In this document: positions 7,868 to 15,411 of the stretch, piece by piece
Numbering within the stretch: the first letter of the stretch is position 1
How the letters are laid out: each line of letters starts with the position of its first letter
From: Burkholderiales bacterium
GTDB taxonomy: Bacteria > Pseudomonadota > Gammaproteobacteria > Burkholderiales > Burkholderiaceae
Assembly (NCBI GenBank): GCA_947372535.1
Contig: CANBUA010000026.1
Coordinates: forward strand, 1-26,808
DNA length: 26,808 bases
Direction of reading: 5' to 3'
Position numbers and translations under genes: made by a program
The notes under the pieces: generated by a model
The model's input: only the letters and a program-made list of their open reading frames with translations
What the model was told of the DNA's origin: nothing
Databases searched by the model: none

Positions 7868-8752
7868 TCAAAGCGTGCCTGATTTTAGAGGGACGAACAG
7901 GACCTGCCCGGCTTGTGAGTATTGAAGCTGCCCATTGAGCAGCCGATCGACGACCGTGAGCCATTGCTGGCCATTGCGTGGATCTTCCATTGGGGCGATC
8001 AAGCGGCCGCCGGGCGCCAACTGGTCCAGCCAGGGCTGAGGCACAGAAGAGCCGCCTGCCGCCGCGATGATGGTGTCATAAGGGGCATTGGGGCCGTGCC
8101 CCAGCATGCCATCGCCAAACACGAGGCGCACATCCTGCCACTGTGGCATGCCCTGACGCAGGCGGTCCAGGTTGCCACGGGCCTTGAGGTGCAGATCGCG
8201 CAGCCGCTCAATGGAGACCACCCGGCGCGACAGGCAGGACAGCAAGGCCGCCTGATAACCACAGCCCGTTCCGATGTCCAGGCACTGGCCCAGAGGATGA
8301 GGCTGATCCGCCGACACGCCGGGGCGCTGGCACAGCAACTCGATCATCGAGCCGATCACGGAGGGCTTGGAGATGGTCTGGCCCAGCCCAATGGGCAGGC
8401 TGGTGTCTTCGTACGCCTGGTTGACCAGGGCCGAGTCCACAAACCAGTGGCGCGGAATGGTGGCAAACGCGCTGAGCACGCGGGCATCGCGGATGCCATC
8501 GGCATGCAGGCGCTCGACCATGCGGCGCTGCACGGCCTTGGAGTCCATGCCCAGGCCTTGCGGCGGGATCTGGACACGACGGTCGCGTTGAGCCTGCTCC
8601 AGCGGCGCCTGGGGTCGCAGGACCTCGCGCACAGGCGCCCCAGCCGACGAAGATGCTGCACGCGGCACGGCGCCGACCTGATCCAGGCGAAGCGGGAATC
8701 GCTTGGGCTTTGGGCCGGACTGCGGATCGCCCATGTCACCGTCTTTTTTCAT
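7868..8752 (-). CDS. pcm: Protein-L-isoaspartate O-methyltransferase Pcm with N-terminal extension
   Basis: Pcm uses S-adenosylmethionine to repair L-isoaspartyl residues in aged proteins. The family motifs are present: [24 protein letters not shown] at about residues 114-130, and the SAM motif [15 protein letters not shown] near residues 157-171. The 294-residue length exceeds the roughly 208 of the E. coli enzyme because of a polar, Pro/Arg-rich N-terminal tail of about 68 residues; the conserved core begins near [15 protein letters not shown] chose the ATG at 8752 because it overlaps the surE stop as ATGA. An internal ATG at 8548 would give the bare core and cannot be excluded. It sits between surE and nlpD, in a stationary-phase/stress cluster. 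Confidence 0.92.
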   Translation of the reverse strand: MKKDGDMGDPQSGPKPKRFPLRLDQVGAVPRAASSSAGAPVREVLRPQAPLEQAQRDRRVQIPPQGLGMDSKAVQRRMVERLHADGIRDARVLSAFATIPRHWFVDSALVNQAYEDTSLPIGLGQTISKPSVIGSMIELLCQRPGVSADQPHPLGQCLDIGTGCGYQAALLSCLSRRVVSIERLRDLHLKARGNLDRLRQGMPQWQDVRLVFGDGMLGHGPNAPYDTIIAAAGGSSVPQPWLDQLAPGGRLIAPMEDPRNGQQWLTVVDRLLNGQLQYSQAGQVLFVPLKSGTL

Positions 8753-9498
8753 GCCCTGGCCGCCCAGGCGCGCCACTGCGGCAGGGCCGGGTGGTCGGTC
8801 ATGTCCACCTGAAGCGGCGTGATGGAAACCTGGCCTTGGCGGGTTGCCAGAAAATCACTGCCTTCGCCTTCATCCTTGGCCTGCCCGGCCGGGCCGATCC
8901 AGTAGATGGGCTCGCCACGCGGGTTCTCCGACGGAATGGCCGGCGTGCTGGCGTGGCGGCGGCCCAGACGGGTCACCTGCCAGGGCGCCTGATCGCAATC
9001 GGCCGAAACGGGGATGTTGACGTTGAGCAGCCAGGCGCCCTGGCTGGGCGGCTTGGCCAGCACTTGCTCGACGATGCGGCGGGCCACGCGCGCCGCGGCA
9101 TCCAGGTGAGCCCAGCCCTTTTCAGTCTGAGAAAAGGCGATGGCGGGAATGCCGAACAAGTAACCTTCTGTTGCAGCCGCAACCGTGCCCGAGTAGAGCG
9201 TGTCGTCGCCCATGTTGGCGCCGTTGTTGATGCCCGACAGCACCAGGTCGGGCCGGGGAATCAGGCCAGAGGTCAGGGCCAGGTGCACGCTGTCGGACGG
9301 CGTGCCCGTGACGAAGCGAAAGCCGTTGGCCGCCGTGTGGACGGTCAGGGGCTGGTGCAGGGTCAGGGAGTTGGAGGTGCCGCTGGCATTGCGTTCGGGA
9401 GCGAACACATCGATGTGCCCCAGGCCCTCGCACGCCCTCACCAGGGCCGCCAGCCCGGGCGCGAGGTACCCATCATCATTGGCGATCAAGATACGCAT
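8749..9498 (-). CDS. surE: 5'/3'-nucleotidase SurE
   Basis: This is a 249-residue metal-dependent nucleotidase / exopolyphosphatase of the survival protein SurE family. The metal site is visible: D8 and D9 (IANDDG), S39 (ERNASG) and the Asn residues of [12 protein letters not shown] (about 88-99). I took the ATG at 9498 because [10 protein letters not shown] is the usual family N-terminus; the frame extends 31 codons upstream without homology. It is the first gene of the minus-strand cluster surE-pcm-nlpD-rlmD, and its stop overlaps the pcm start by 4 bases (ATGA). Its promoter must be in the 200-base divergent region shared with the response regulator at 9699. Confidence 0.95.
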   Translation of the reverse strand: MRILIANDDGYLAPGLAALVRACEGLGHIDVFAPERNASGTSNSLTLHQPLTVHTAANGFRFVTGTPSDSVHLALTSGLIPRPDLVLSGINNGANMGDDTLYSGTVAAATEGYLFGIPAIAFSQTEKGWAHLDAAARVARRIVEQVLAKPPSQGAWLLNVNIPVSADCDQAPWQVTRLGRRHASTPAIPSENPRGEPIYWIGPAGQAKDEGEGSDFLATRQGQVSITPLQVDMTDHPALPQWRAWAARA

Positions 9499-9632
9499 GG
9501 CGCGATTGTAGGGCGTGGCAGGCCCGCCAGAGTCCGTCATCGGGACGATAATGGGTCCACGCGAAGCTCGCACCTTGGGCAGCTCGCGCAAGGGATCCTG
9601 CCCTGGCGGGGTGCGTCGCGTTCATCAGCGCC

Positions 9633-9661
9633 ACCCAGGGTCTCACACGTTCAACCCAGGG
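9633..9661 (+). promoter_or_regulatory. Direct repeat ACCCAGGG in the surE / response-regulator divergent region
   Basis: ACCCAGGG occurs at 9633-9640 and 9654-9661, 21 bases apart or two helical turns, ending 37 bases before the regulator ATG at 9699. A CCCTGG in the opposite sense lies at 9601-9606. The spacing is that of a site for a dimeric DNA-binding protein, and autoregulation by the NarL-type protein encoded next door is the simplest idea. A GATAAT hexamer at 9547-9552 has no convincing -35 partner. Everything beyond the repeat itself is inference. Confidence 0.3.
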
Positions 9662-9698
9662 GGTTGTGCCTTCGACAACTGCCTCGGGAGCATCACAC

Positions 9699-10412
9699 AT
9701 GGCCGTCAAAGTACTGATTCTTGAAGACAACCCCGTTGCTCGGGGATTCTTGTGCCGGGTGGTTCGCGAGAGCTTCAGCGATGTCTCCAGCATCACCGAG
9801 GCGGGGGACCTCGAAGCGGTCCGTCGCCTGCTGGGGCATGCACCGGGCAAGCTCGCCCCGACCACCGAAGACCCCTTCCAGCTCATCCTGGTCGACCTGG
9901 AACTGCCCGATGGCAGCGGCCTGGAGTTGCTGTCGGAGCTGGCCTCCTACCCGGCCACGCGCATCGTGACCACGCTCTATTCCGACGACGATCACCTGTT
10001 CCCGGCTTTGCAGCATGGCGCAGATGGCTACCTGCTCAAGGAAGACCGTTTCGAAGTGCTGGTTGAAGAGTTGCAGAAGATCGTGCGGGGCCAGCCGCCG
10101 CTGTCGCCAGCGATTGCGCGGCGCCTGCTGACGCATTTCCGCACTGGCGATGGCTTCCCGGCGCCTGCCCCCGCCCTGGCACCGACGATCGCGCCGGCCC
10201 CTGTCGTGCCAATGGATCATGAGCGGCTCACCCCGCGTGAAAGCGAAGTACTCACCTACCTGAGCAAGGGCTTCACCATCAAGGAGATTGCCAACCTGAT
10301 GGGCATCAAGTGGTTCACGGTCAACGACCACATCAAGTCCATCTACAAGAAGCTCAACGTGTCCAGCCGGGCTGAAGCGGCGGTGCTGGCGAGCAAACAG
10401 GGTCTGGTGTGA
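9699..10412 (+). CDS. NarL/FixJ family response regulator
   Basis: This is a 237-residue DNA-binding response regulator. The receiver has acidic residues E9/D10 (LILEDNP), phospho-acceptor D66 (LILVDLELPDG) and the lysine of GYLLKEDRF. A Pro/Ala-rich linker (about residues 152-173) leads to a LuxR-type helix-turn-helix (LTPRESEVLTYLSKG, then IKEIANLMGIKWFTVNDHI) that runs to the end. The ATG at 9699 has GGGAG at 9686-9690, eight bases upstream, and starts directly at the receiver. The stop overlaps the next start as GTGA (10409-10412), so it is coupled to the kinase that follows. It is divergent from surE. Targets are unknown. Confidence 0.94.
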   Translation: MAVKVLILEDNPVARGFLCRVVRESFSDVSSITEAGDLEAVRRLLGHAPGKLAPTTEDPFQLILVDLELPDGSGLELLSELASYPATRIVTTLYSDDDHLFPALQHGADGYLLKEDRFEVLVEELQKIVRGQPPLSPAIARRLLTHFRTGDGFPAPAPALAPTIAPAPVVPMDHERLTPRESEVLTYLSKGFTIKEIANLMGIKWFTVNDHIKSIYKKLNVSSRAEAAVLASKQGLV

Positions 10413-12694
10413 TTGCACGGGCCAGCGAGCCCAGTCTGGACGAGCGCAGCGAACCTGCCAGCCTGGACGAAGCGCTCGAAGGCGGCAGCCTGCTGCCACG
10501 CTGGATCGGCTGGCGGCTGCGCATCCTGGTGGGCCTGATCCTGGCCGGCTGCGTGCTGGTCTTCATGCTGGCGCAATGGCTGGCGGGCCAGCCCCGATTG
10601 CCCGTGGGCCTGCGCGGCTCACCCGAGGGCATGGTCAAGCTGGTCTCCAGCACCACGCCCAATCTGCAACGCCTCGAAGGCCATGCGCTGGAAGGCTTGC
10701 GTTTCGAAAAGCAAGGCCAGACGGGCGACATCAGCGTGATCGACGTGCCGGTGGATTTGCTCGCGCTTCAACGCAGCGGGCGCTGGATCCCTGAGAGCCG
10801 CGACTACCAGGCCTACCTCAACACCCGCGCCGGCATCAGCCGCCTGGTCAGCGCCCTACCCAAAGAAGGTGGCACCGTCACCCTGGAGCTGTACAACGCC
10901 CCTGACGAACCCGTGCTGGTGGCCCCCCGTGGTTGGTCAGGTCTGACTCCGCTGTTCTGGTTGCTCTCTGGCCTGGCGCTGACGGTCATCGGCGTGGGCG
11001 CCGTGGTGCTGCTGGCCGGGCCGCAATGGCGCAATGTGGCTTTCGCAGTGCTGGCCTTGACCCAGGGCGGCCATTTGCTACTGATGGCCACGGAATCGAC
11101 GCTGGAGCTGCTCGCGCCCATGTGGTTCATCCACCTGGACACCAGCCTGCGCACCGCGCTGGACGTGATCTCTGGGGCGGCCATGGTTCAGGTGGCCGTG
11201 CTGCATCCACGTCGGTTTTCATCGTGGTCCTGGATCAGTGTCAGCGGCTGGGTCGCGGCGCTGGTGCTGGGCTTGAGCATCGCTCACCTGCCGCCACAGT
11301 GGCGCTGGTGGTGGGTCCAGGGCGGCTGCACCGTCTTGTGCCTGACGGCCGTGGGACTGATGTCGCTGACTTACCGTCAATCACCGCACCCCTTCGCGCT
11401 GGTGCTGCGGCGCTTCACCACCATCACGCTGGCCACCTGGGTATTGCTGAGCGTGGCCGTGGCCGCCTCGGGCAGCCGCCCCGACATGGAGCTGAACGTG
11501 ACCACCTTCGGGGTCATGACCTGGCACGTGTTTTTTGCCTCGCAGTTGCTGCTGTCGCCCTACCTGTCGCGCTCGCGCCAGATCCTGCAGGAGTTCTCGC
11601 TGCTGGCGGCCTCCAGCACGGTGGCCGCCTCGCTGGACCTGCTTTTCGTGGCCGTGTTCTCGCTGGGACAGTTCACCTCGATGACACTGTCGCTGTTCCT
11701 GTCTTTTGGCGTGTACCTGAGCATCCGCCGCTGGGTCATGACCAACCTGCTCAGCCGCGACCCCATCACCACGGAGCGCCTGTTCGAGCGCCTCTACCGC
11801 ATCGCCCGTGAGCTGGAGCAGCACCCTGCCCGGCTTGACGACCTGATGGCGCGCCTGATGCGTGAGCTGTTCGACCCGCTGGAATGCACGCTGGTGCGCG
11901 GCGACGTGCCGAGCTGTGCGCTGCGCGGCAACGGTGGCATCCTGCTGGTGCCCATGCCGCGCCTGGCGCCTGCCGAGCCCAGCATGGGCAAGGTCTTCCT
12001 GCTCAAGCATGCCGACAAGGGCCGGCGCCTGTTCACGTCGGAAGACGCGCGACTGGCCGAGCGCATCGTCGAGCAATTGCACCGCGTGCTGAGCTTTGAC
12101 CGCGCGGTCGAGCAAGGCCGGAGCGAGGAGCGCCTGCGCATCGCCCAGGACTTGCATGATGACATCGGCGCCCGACTGCTGACGCTGATGTACCAGGCGC
12201 CCAGCCCTGACATTGAGGACTACATCCGCCACACGCTGCAGGACCTCAAGACGCTCACACGCGGCCTGGCCGTAGGCAGCCACACCTTGCTGGATGCCGC
12301 CAGCGAATGGAAGCGCGATCTGAACCACCGGCTCAATGCAGCGCGCTGCGAGCTGGACTGGTCACTGACTTGCGAGCACGACCTGCCGCTGACCGTGGTG
12401 CAGTGGTCGGCGCTGACGCGCATCCTGCGCGAGCTGGTCAACAACACCATCAGCCATGCCAAGGCCAACCGCATCCGCATCAGCCTGAAATTGGTGGAAG
12501 ACCGGTTGGACCTGCTCGTCACCGACAACGGTGTGGGCCGGGCGCCCGAGACTTGGTCGCACGGGCTGGGGCTGGGCGGCGTGCGCAAGCGCGTCAAGCA
12601 ACTGGGCGGCACCGTCGTCTGGCGGGAAGTCGATCCGGTGGGGATCGAGTGCAAGGTCGAGGTGGAAGCGTTTTCGGTGAACCAACAGGCTTGA
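10409..12694 (+). CDS. Polytopic membrane histidine kinase, HisKA_3 (NarX-like) type
   Basis: The 761-residue protein begins at a GTG overlapping the regulator stop. After a polar tail of about 30 residues there is one helix (about 34-56), a periplasmic stretch of about 110 residues, and then about nine further hydrophobic segments between residues 175 and 440. A cytoplasmic region (about 450-570; GNGGILLVPMPRLAP, DARLAERIVEQLHRVL) has the look of a GAF-like domain but is not certain. The dimerisation domain carries H583 in RIAQDLHDDIGARLL, the HisKA_3 motif. The ATPase domain shows RELVNNTISHAKA, VTDNGVGRAPE and GLGLGGVRKRVKQLGG. There is no receiver or HPt, so it should pass phosphate straight to the upstream NarL-type regulator, the usual pairing for this class. 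The many helices suggest a signal sensed in or near the membrane; its nature is unknown. Confidence 0.92.
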   Translation: MIARASEPSLDERSEPASLDEALEGGSLLPRWIGWRLRILVGLILAGCVLVFMLAQWLAGQPRLPVGLRGSPEGMVKLVSSTTPNLQRLEGHALEGLRFEKQGQTGDISVIDVPVDLLALQRSGRWIPESRDYQAYLNTRAGISRLVSALPKEGGTVTLELYNAPDEPVLVAPRGWSGLTPLFWLLSGLALTVIGVGAVVLLAGPQWRNVAFAVLALTQGGHLLLMATESTLELLAPMWFIHLDTSLRTALDVISGAAMVQVAVLHPRRFSSWSWISVSGWVAALVLGLSIAHLPPQWRWWWVQGGCTVLCLTAVGLMSLTYRQSPHPFALVLRRFTTITLATWVLLSVAVAASGSRPDMELNVTTFGVMTWHVFFASQLLLSPYLSRSRQILQEFSLLAASSTVAASLDLLFVAVFSLGQFTSMTLSLFLSFGVYLSIRRWVMTNLLSRDPITTERLFERLYRIARELEQHPARLDDLMARLMRELFDPLECTLVRGDVPSCALRGNGGILLVPMPRLAPAEPSMGKVFLLKHADKGRRLFTSEDARLAERIVEQLHRVLSFDRAVEQGRSEERLRIAQDLHDDIGARLLTLMYQAPSPDIEDYIRHTLQDLKTLTRGLAVGSHTLLDAASEWKRDLNHRLNAARCELDWSLTCEHDLPLTVVQWSALTRILRELVNNTISHAKANRIRISLKLVEDRLDLLVTDNGVGRAPETWSHGLGLGGVRKRVKQLGGTVVWREVDPVGIECKVEVEAFSVNQQA

Positions 12695-12709
12695 GTCAGC
12701 CGGAACTGA

Positions 12710-14539
12710 TCAGCGGTCCCACTGCGGCGTGTTGCGCAGCACTTCTTCCAGGGTGGTCACGCCCTCGGCCACCTTCATCACACCGGCCAGACGCAAGGGC
12801 TTGAGTCCTTCCGTCACAGCGCTTTGACGCAATCTGGCCATGTCCACCGTGGGGTGCATGGCCTGACGAATGGCCTCGCTCAAGGGGAACAACTCGTACA
12901 ACCCAACGCGACCACGGAAGCCCGTCATGCGGCACTCCAGGCAACCCACCGGCTTGTAGGGGCGGATGGTGCCGTTGAGCCGCCAGGGTTTGACGGCATC
13001 GGTCAGCAAGTCGTGCGAGACCTCCTCATCGGGCTGCTTGCAGGCCACGCAGAGCGTGCGTACCAAGCGTTGAGCCAGCACACCGATCACGGTGGCGCTG
13101 ATCAGGTAAGGCGGGATGCCGATGTCGGTCAGGCGGGTGACGGCCGAGGTCGAATCATTGGTGTGCAGCGTGGAGAACACCAGGTGACCCGTGAGGGCCG
13201 ATTGGATGGCCATGTCCGCGGTTTCACGGTCGCGGATTTCGCCGACCATGATGATGTCCGGGTCCTGGCGCATCAGGGCGCGGATGCCTTCAGCGAAGCC
13301 TAAGTCGATGTTGGGCTGCACCTGAGTCTGGTTGAAGGAAGGCTCGATCATTTCGATCGGGTCTTCGACCGTGCAGACGTTGACCTCTTCCGTGGCCAGG
13401 CGCTTGAGCGTGGAGTAAAGCGTGGTGGTCTTGCCCGAGCCGGTGGGGCCGGTGACCAGGATGATGCCGTGGGCACGCGACGTGAGCTGCTCCCAGATGG
13501 CGGTCTCGTGCGGCGCGAAACCCAGGGCGTTGAAGTCCTTGAGCGTGTTGTCAGGGTCGAAAATGCGCATGACCAACTTCTCGCCAAAGGCAGTCGGCAT
13601 GGTGGACAGGCGCATTTCAACCTCTTCGCCACTGGGGTTGCGCGTCTTGATGCGGCCATCGAGCGGGCGGCGCTTTTCAACCACGTCCATGCGGCCCAGC
13701 AGCTTGATGCGCGCGGTCATGGCCTGCATCACGCCCAAAGGCACCTGGTAGACGATGTGCATGACGCCATCGATGCGAAAGCGGATGGCGCCCATGTCGC
13801 GGCGCGGCTCAAGGTGGATGTCCGAGGCGCGCTGGTCAAAGGCGTATTGCCACAGCCAATCGACCACCTGGATGATGCCCTGGTCATTGGCATCAAGCTG
13901 GCGGTTGCTGCGCCCCAGCTCGACCAGTTGCTCGAAGTTGTGGGCCACGCTCTCGCCGCTCTTCTTGTTGGCATCCTTGACGGACTTGGCCAACGTATAG
14001 AACTCGGTGCGGTAGCGTTGCAGCTCCAGCGGGCTGGCCACCACCATGCGCACCGACTTCTTGGTGTGCGAGAGGATCTCGTCGACCCAGGCGATGTCCA
14101 GCGGCTCGCAGGTGGCGATGGTGATGTCGTTCAAGCCCACGCCCACTGGCAGGGCCTTGCGGCGCTCGGCATAGTTGATGGACATGACCTCGGCCACGCG
14201 GGCGACATCAACCTTGAGCGGATCGATGCGCATGTAGGGCATGCCCACGCGCTTGGCCAGCCACTCGGTCAGGGCCTCCAATTCAAGCGCGCTGCCATTG
14301 TCCTGGCGGATCAGATTCAGGCCCGAGAGGCGCACCAAGGGGTGCTGGGCGCTGTTGCCGGCGGCCAGGCGCTGGGCGACGCGTTCGGCTTCTTTGAGGC
14401 TGATGACGCCATCTTCGGTCAGCCAGGTGAGCAGCAGTTTCCAGTCCAGCGGGCCCTTGTGCGTGATCGGGCGGTGCGCCAGCTTGGCGGCAACAGGGTG
14501 GGCGGTGGTCTGGGATGCGGCGCTCATAAGATCGACCAT
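12710..14539 (-). CDS. GspE/PilB family secretion or pilus ATPase, orphan
   Basis: This is a 609-residue hexameric assembly ATPase of the type II secretion / type IV pilus family. The N-terminal domain (about 30-200) resembles the T2SSE_N/MshEN fold (LTWLTEDGVISLKEAERVAQ) but lacks the RLG motif of well-known c-di-GMP binders. The ATPase core has SDIHLEP, Walker A GPTGSGKTTTLYS with K370, and RQDPDIIMVGEIRDRET (Asp/Walker B box). A zinc-type Cys set follows (CVACKQP and CLECRMTG). ATG 14539 and ATG 14527 are both possible starts with no clear ribosome binding site for either; I give the longer. No pilin, GspF/PilC or secretin gene is nearby, so which machine it powers is open. It lies 19 bases after the spermidine-synthase-like gene on the same strand and ends 15 bases from the convergent kinase. 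Confidence 0.88.
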   Translation of the reverse strand: MVDLMSAASQTTAHPVAAKLAHRPITHKGPLDWKLLLTWLTEDGVISLKEAERVAQRLAAGNSAQHPLVRLSGLNLIRQDNGSALELEALTEWLAKRVGMPYMRIDPLKVDVARVAEVMSINYAERRKALPVGVGLNDITIATCEPLDIAWVDEILSHTKKSVRMVVASPLELQRYRTEFYTLAKSVKDANKKSGESVAHNFEQLVELGRSNRQLDANDQGIIQVVDWLWQYAFDQRASDIHLEPRRDMGAIRFRIDGVMHIVYQVPLGVMQAMTARIKLLGRMDVVEKRRPLDGRIKTRNPSGEEVEMRLSTMPTAFGEKLVMRIFDPDNTLKDFNALGFAPHETAIWEQLTSRAHGIILVTGPTGSGKTTTLYSTLKRLATEEVNVCTVEDPIEMIEPSFNQTQVQPNIDLGFAEGIRALMRQDPDIIMVGEIRDRETADMAIQSALTGHLVFSTLHTNDSTSAVTRLTDIGIPPYLISATVIGVLAQRLVRTLCVACKQPDEEVSHDLLTDAVKPWRLNGTIRPYKPVGCLECRMTGFRGRVGLYELFPLSEAIRQAMHPTVDMARLRQSAVTEGLKPLRLAGVMKVAEGVTTLEEVLRNTPQWDR

Positions 14540-14558
14540 TCTGGCTTGAGGTAGTGGA

Positions 14559-15362
14559 TCACGCCGCCTTGGCGGATCTGGGCTTGACTGATGGCGCCTT
14601 GGCTGGTTTGAGCTTGATGGCCGACAAAAGCTTGACCCATTTTCCAGCAGGCAGGCCCCAGCGCGCTTGTAAAGTTTCCGCACGCTGTGCCAGGATTTCA
14701 CGCTCGGGCGGCGCGAAGCCCTTCCACGCCAGCACGATGGTGTTGCCTTCGCGCGTGGGCTTGAGCATGAGCACCTGCGTTTCGCCAAAGGCCGCCATGA
14801 TGCGCTGGGCACTTTGCTCGAAGCTGGCATCGCGTCCGAACAGGTTCACGCTCATCACCCCGCCCGGCGCCAGCACCGCCCAGCAGGCGCGGTAAAAAGC
14901 CTCGTCGTCGAGCACCGGGCTGGCGGCTTCGTGGTCGTACAGGTCCACGCACAGGGCGTCGGCACTTTGCGCATGGCGGGCATCGAGCACATAGCGCGAG
15001 GCATCCATCTGGGTCACCTGAAGGCGCTCACCATCATCGTGTGGCAGGTGGAACCAGGCATGACAGGCGTCGATCACGCTGGGGTTGATCTCGACGGCTG
15101 TGGTGGGCGCCTTCAGCACGTTGTGGCAGAACTTGGTGATCGAGGCGGTGCCCAGGCCCAGTTGCAGGCAGCGGGTCTCGGCCATGTCGTCGGGCTCGCG
15201 CAGCAGCGTCCAGGCCATCATGCGCTGGATGTACTCGAGCTCCAGCTTGTCGGGTTTGCTCAGGCGCATGGCCCCTTGCACCCAGGGCGTGCCCAGGTGG
15301 AGGTAGCGCACGCCCAGGGATTCGGAGAGGCTGGCCTGGGCCAGTTTGGGTTGGCGTTTCAC
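14559..15362 (-). CDS. Spermidine synthase-like protein (SAM methyltransferase fold)
   Basis: The 267-residue product has a Rossmann-type SAM-binding core: CLQLGLGTASITKF at about residues 65-78, AVEINPSVIDA (acidic loop), QMDASRYV and DALCVDLYDHEA. It resembles the spermidine synthase (SpeE) family. The glycine-rich GGGDG loop of true aminopropyltransferases reads LGLGTAS and the N-terminal beta-strand domain is short, so polyamine synthesis is doubtful and the reaction is unknown. The tail is Lys/Ala/Pro-rich. The start is a GTG at 15362 without a clear ribosome binding site; the next Met (residue 32) would cut into conserved-looking sequence. It is 49 bases downstream of the MASE3 hybrid kinase and 19 upstream of the GspE-like gene. 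Confidence 0.8.
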   Translation of the reverse strand: MKRQPKLAQASLSESLGVRYLHLGTPWVQGAMRLSKPDKLELEYIQRMMAWTLLREPDDMAETRCLQLGLGTASITKFCHNVLKAPTTAVEINPSVIDACHAWFHLPHDDGERLQVTQMDASRYVLDARHAQSADALCVDLYDHEAASPVLDDEAFYRACWAVLAPGGVMSVNLFGRDASFEQSAQRIMAAFGETQVLMLKPTREGNTIVLAWKGFAPPEREILAQRAETLQARWGLPAGKWVKLLSAIKLKPAKAPSVKPRSAKAA

Positions 15363-15411
15363 GCTGGAAAGTGTCGCACACCGGCCATCACCCTGACAGC
15401 AGGGATTGCCT

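Noticed and set aside
5343..7925. 860-codon plus-strand open frame opposite rlmD and nlpD
   Set aside because: It lies entirely antisense to two well-recognised genes, shows His/Gln/Arg-rich composition typical of reverse frames in GC-rich DNA, and has no domain.
13469..14554. 361-codon plus-strand frame opposite the GspE-like gene
   Set aside because: It is antisense shadow of a gene with intact Walker motifs; composition is an artefact of the opposite frame.
15391..15404. CCCTG-ACAG-CAGGG hairpin between the MASE3 kinase and the methyltransferase-like gene
   Set aside because: Five-base stem with no following T run; too weak to call a terminator.
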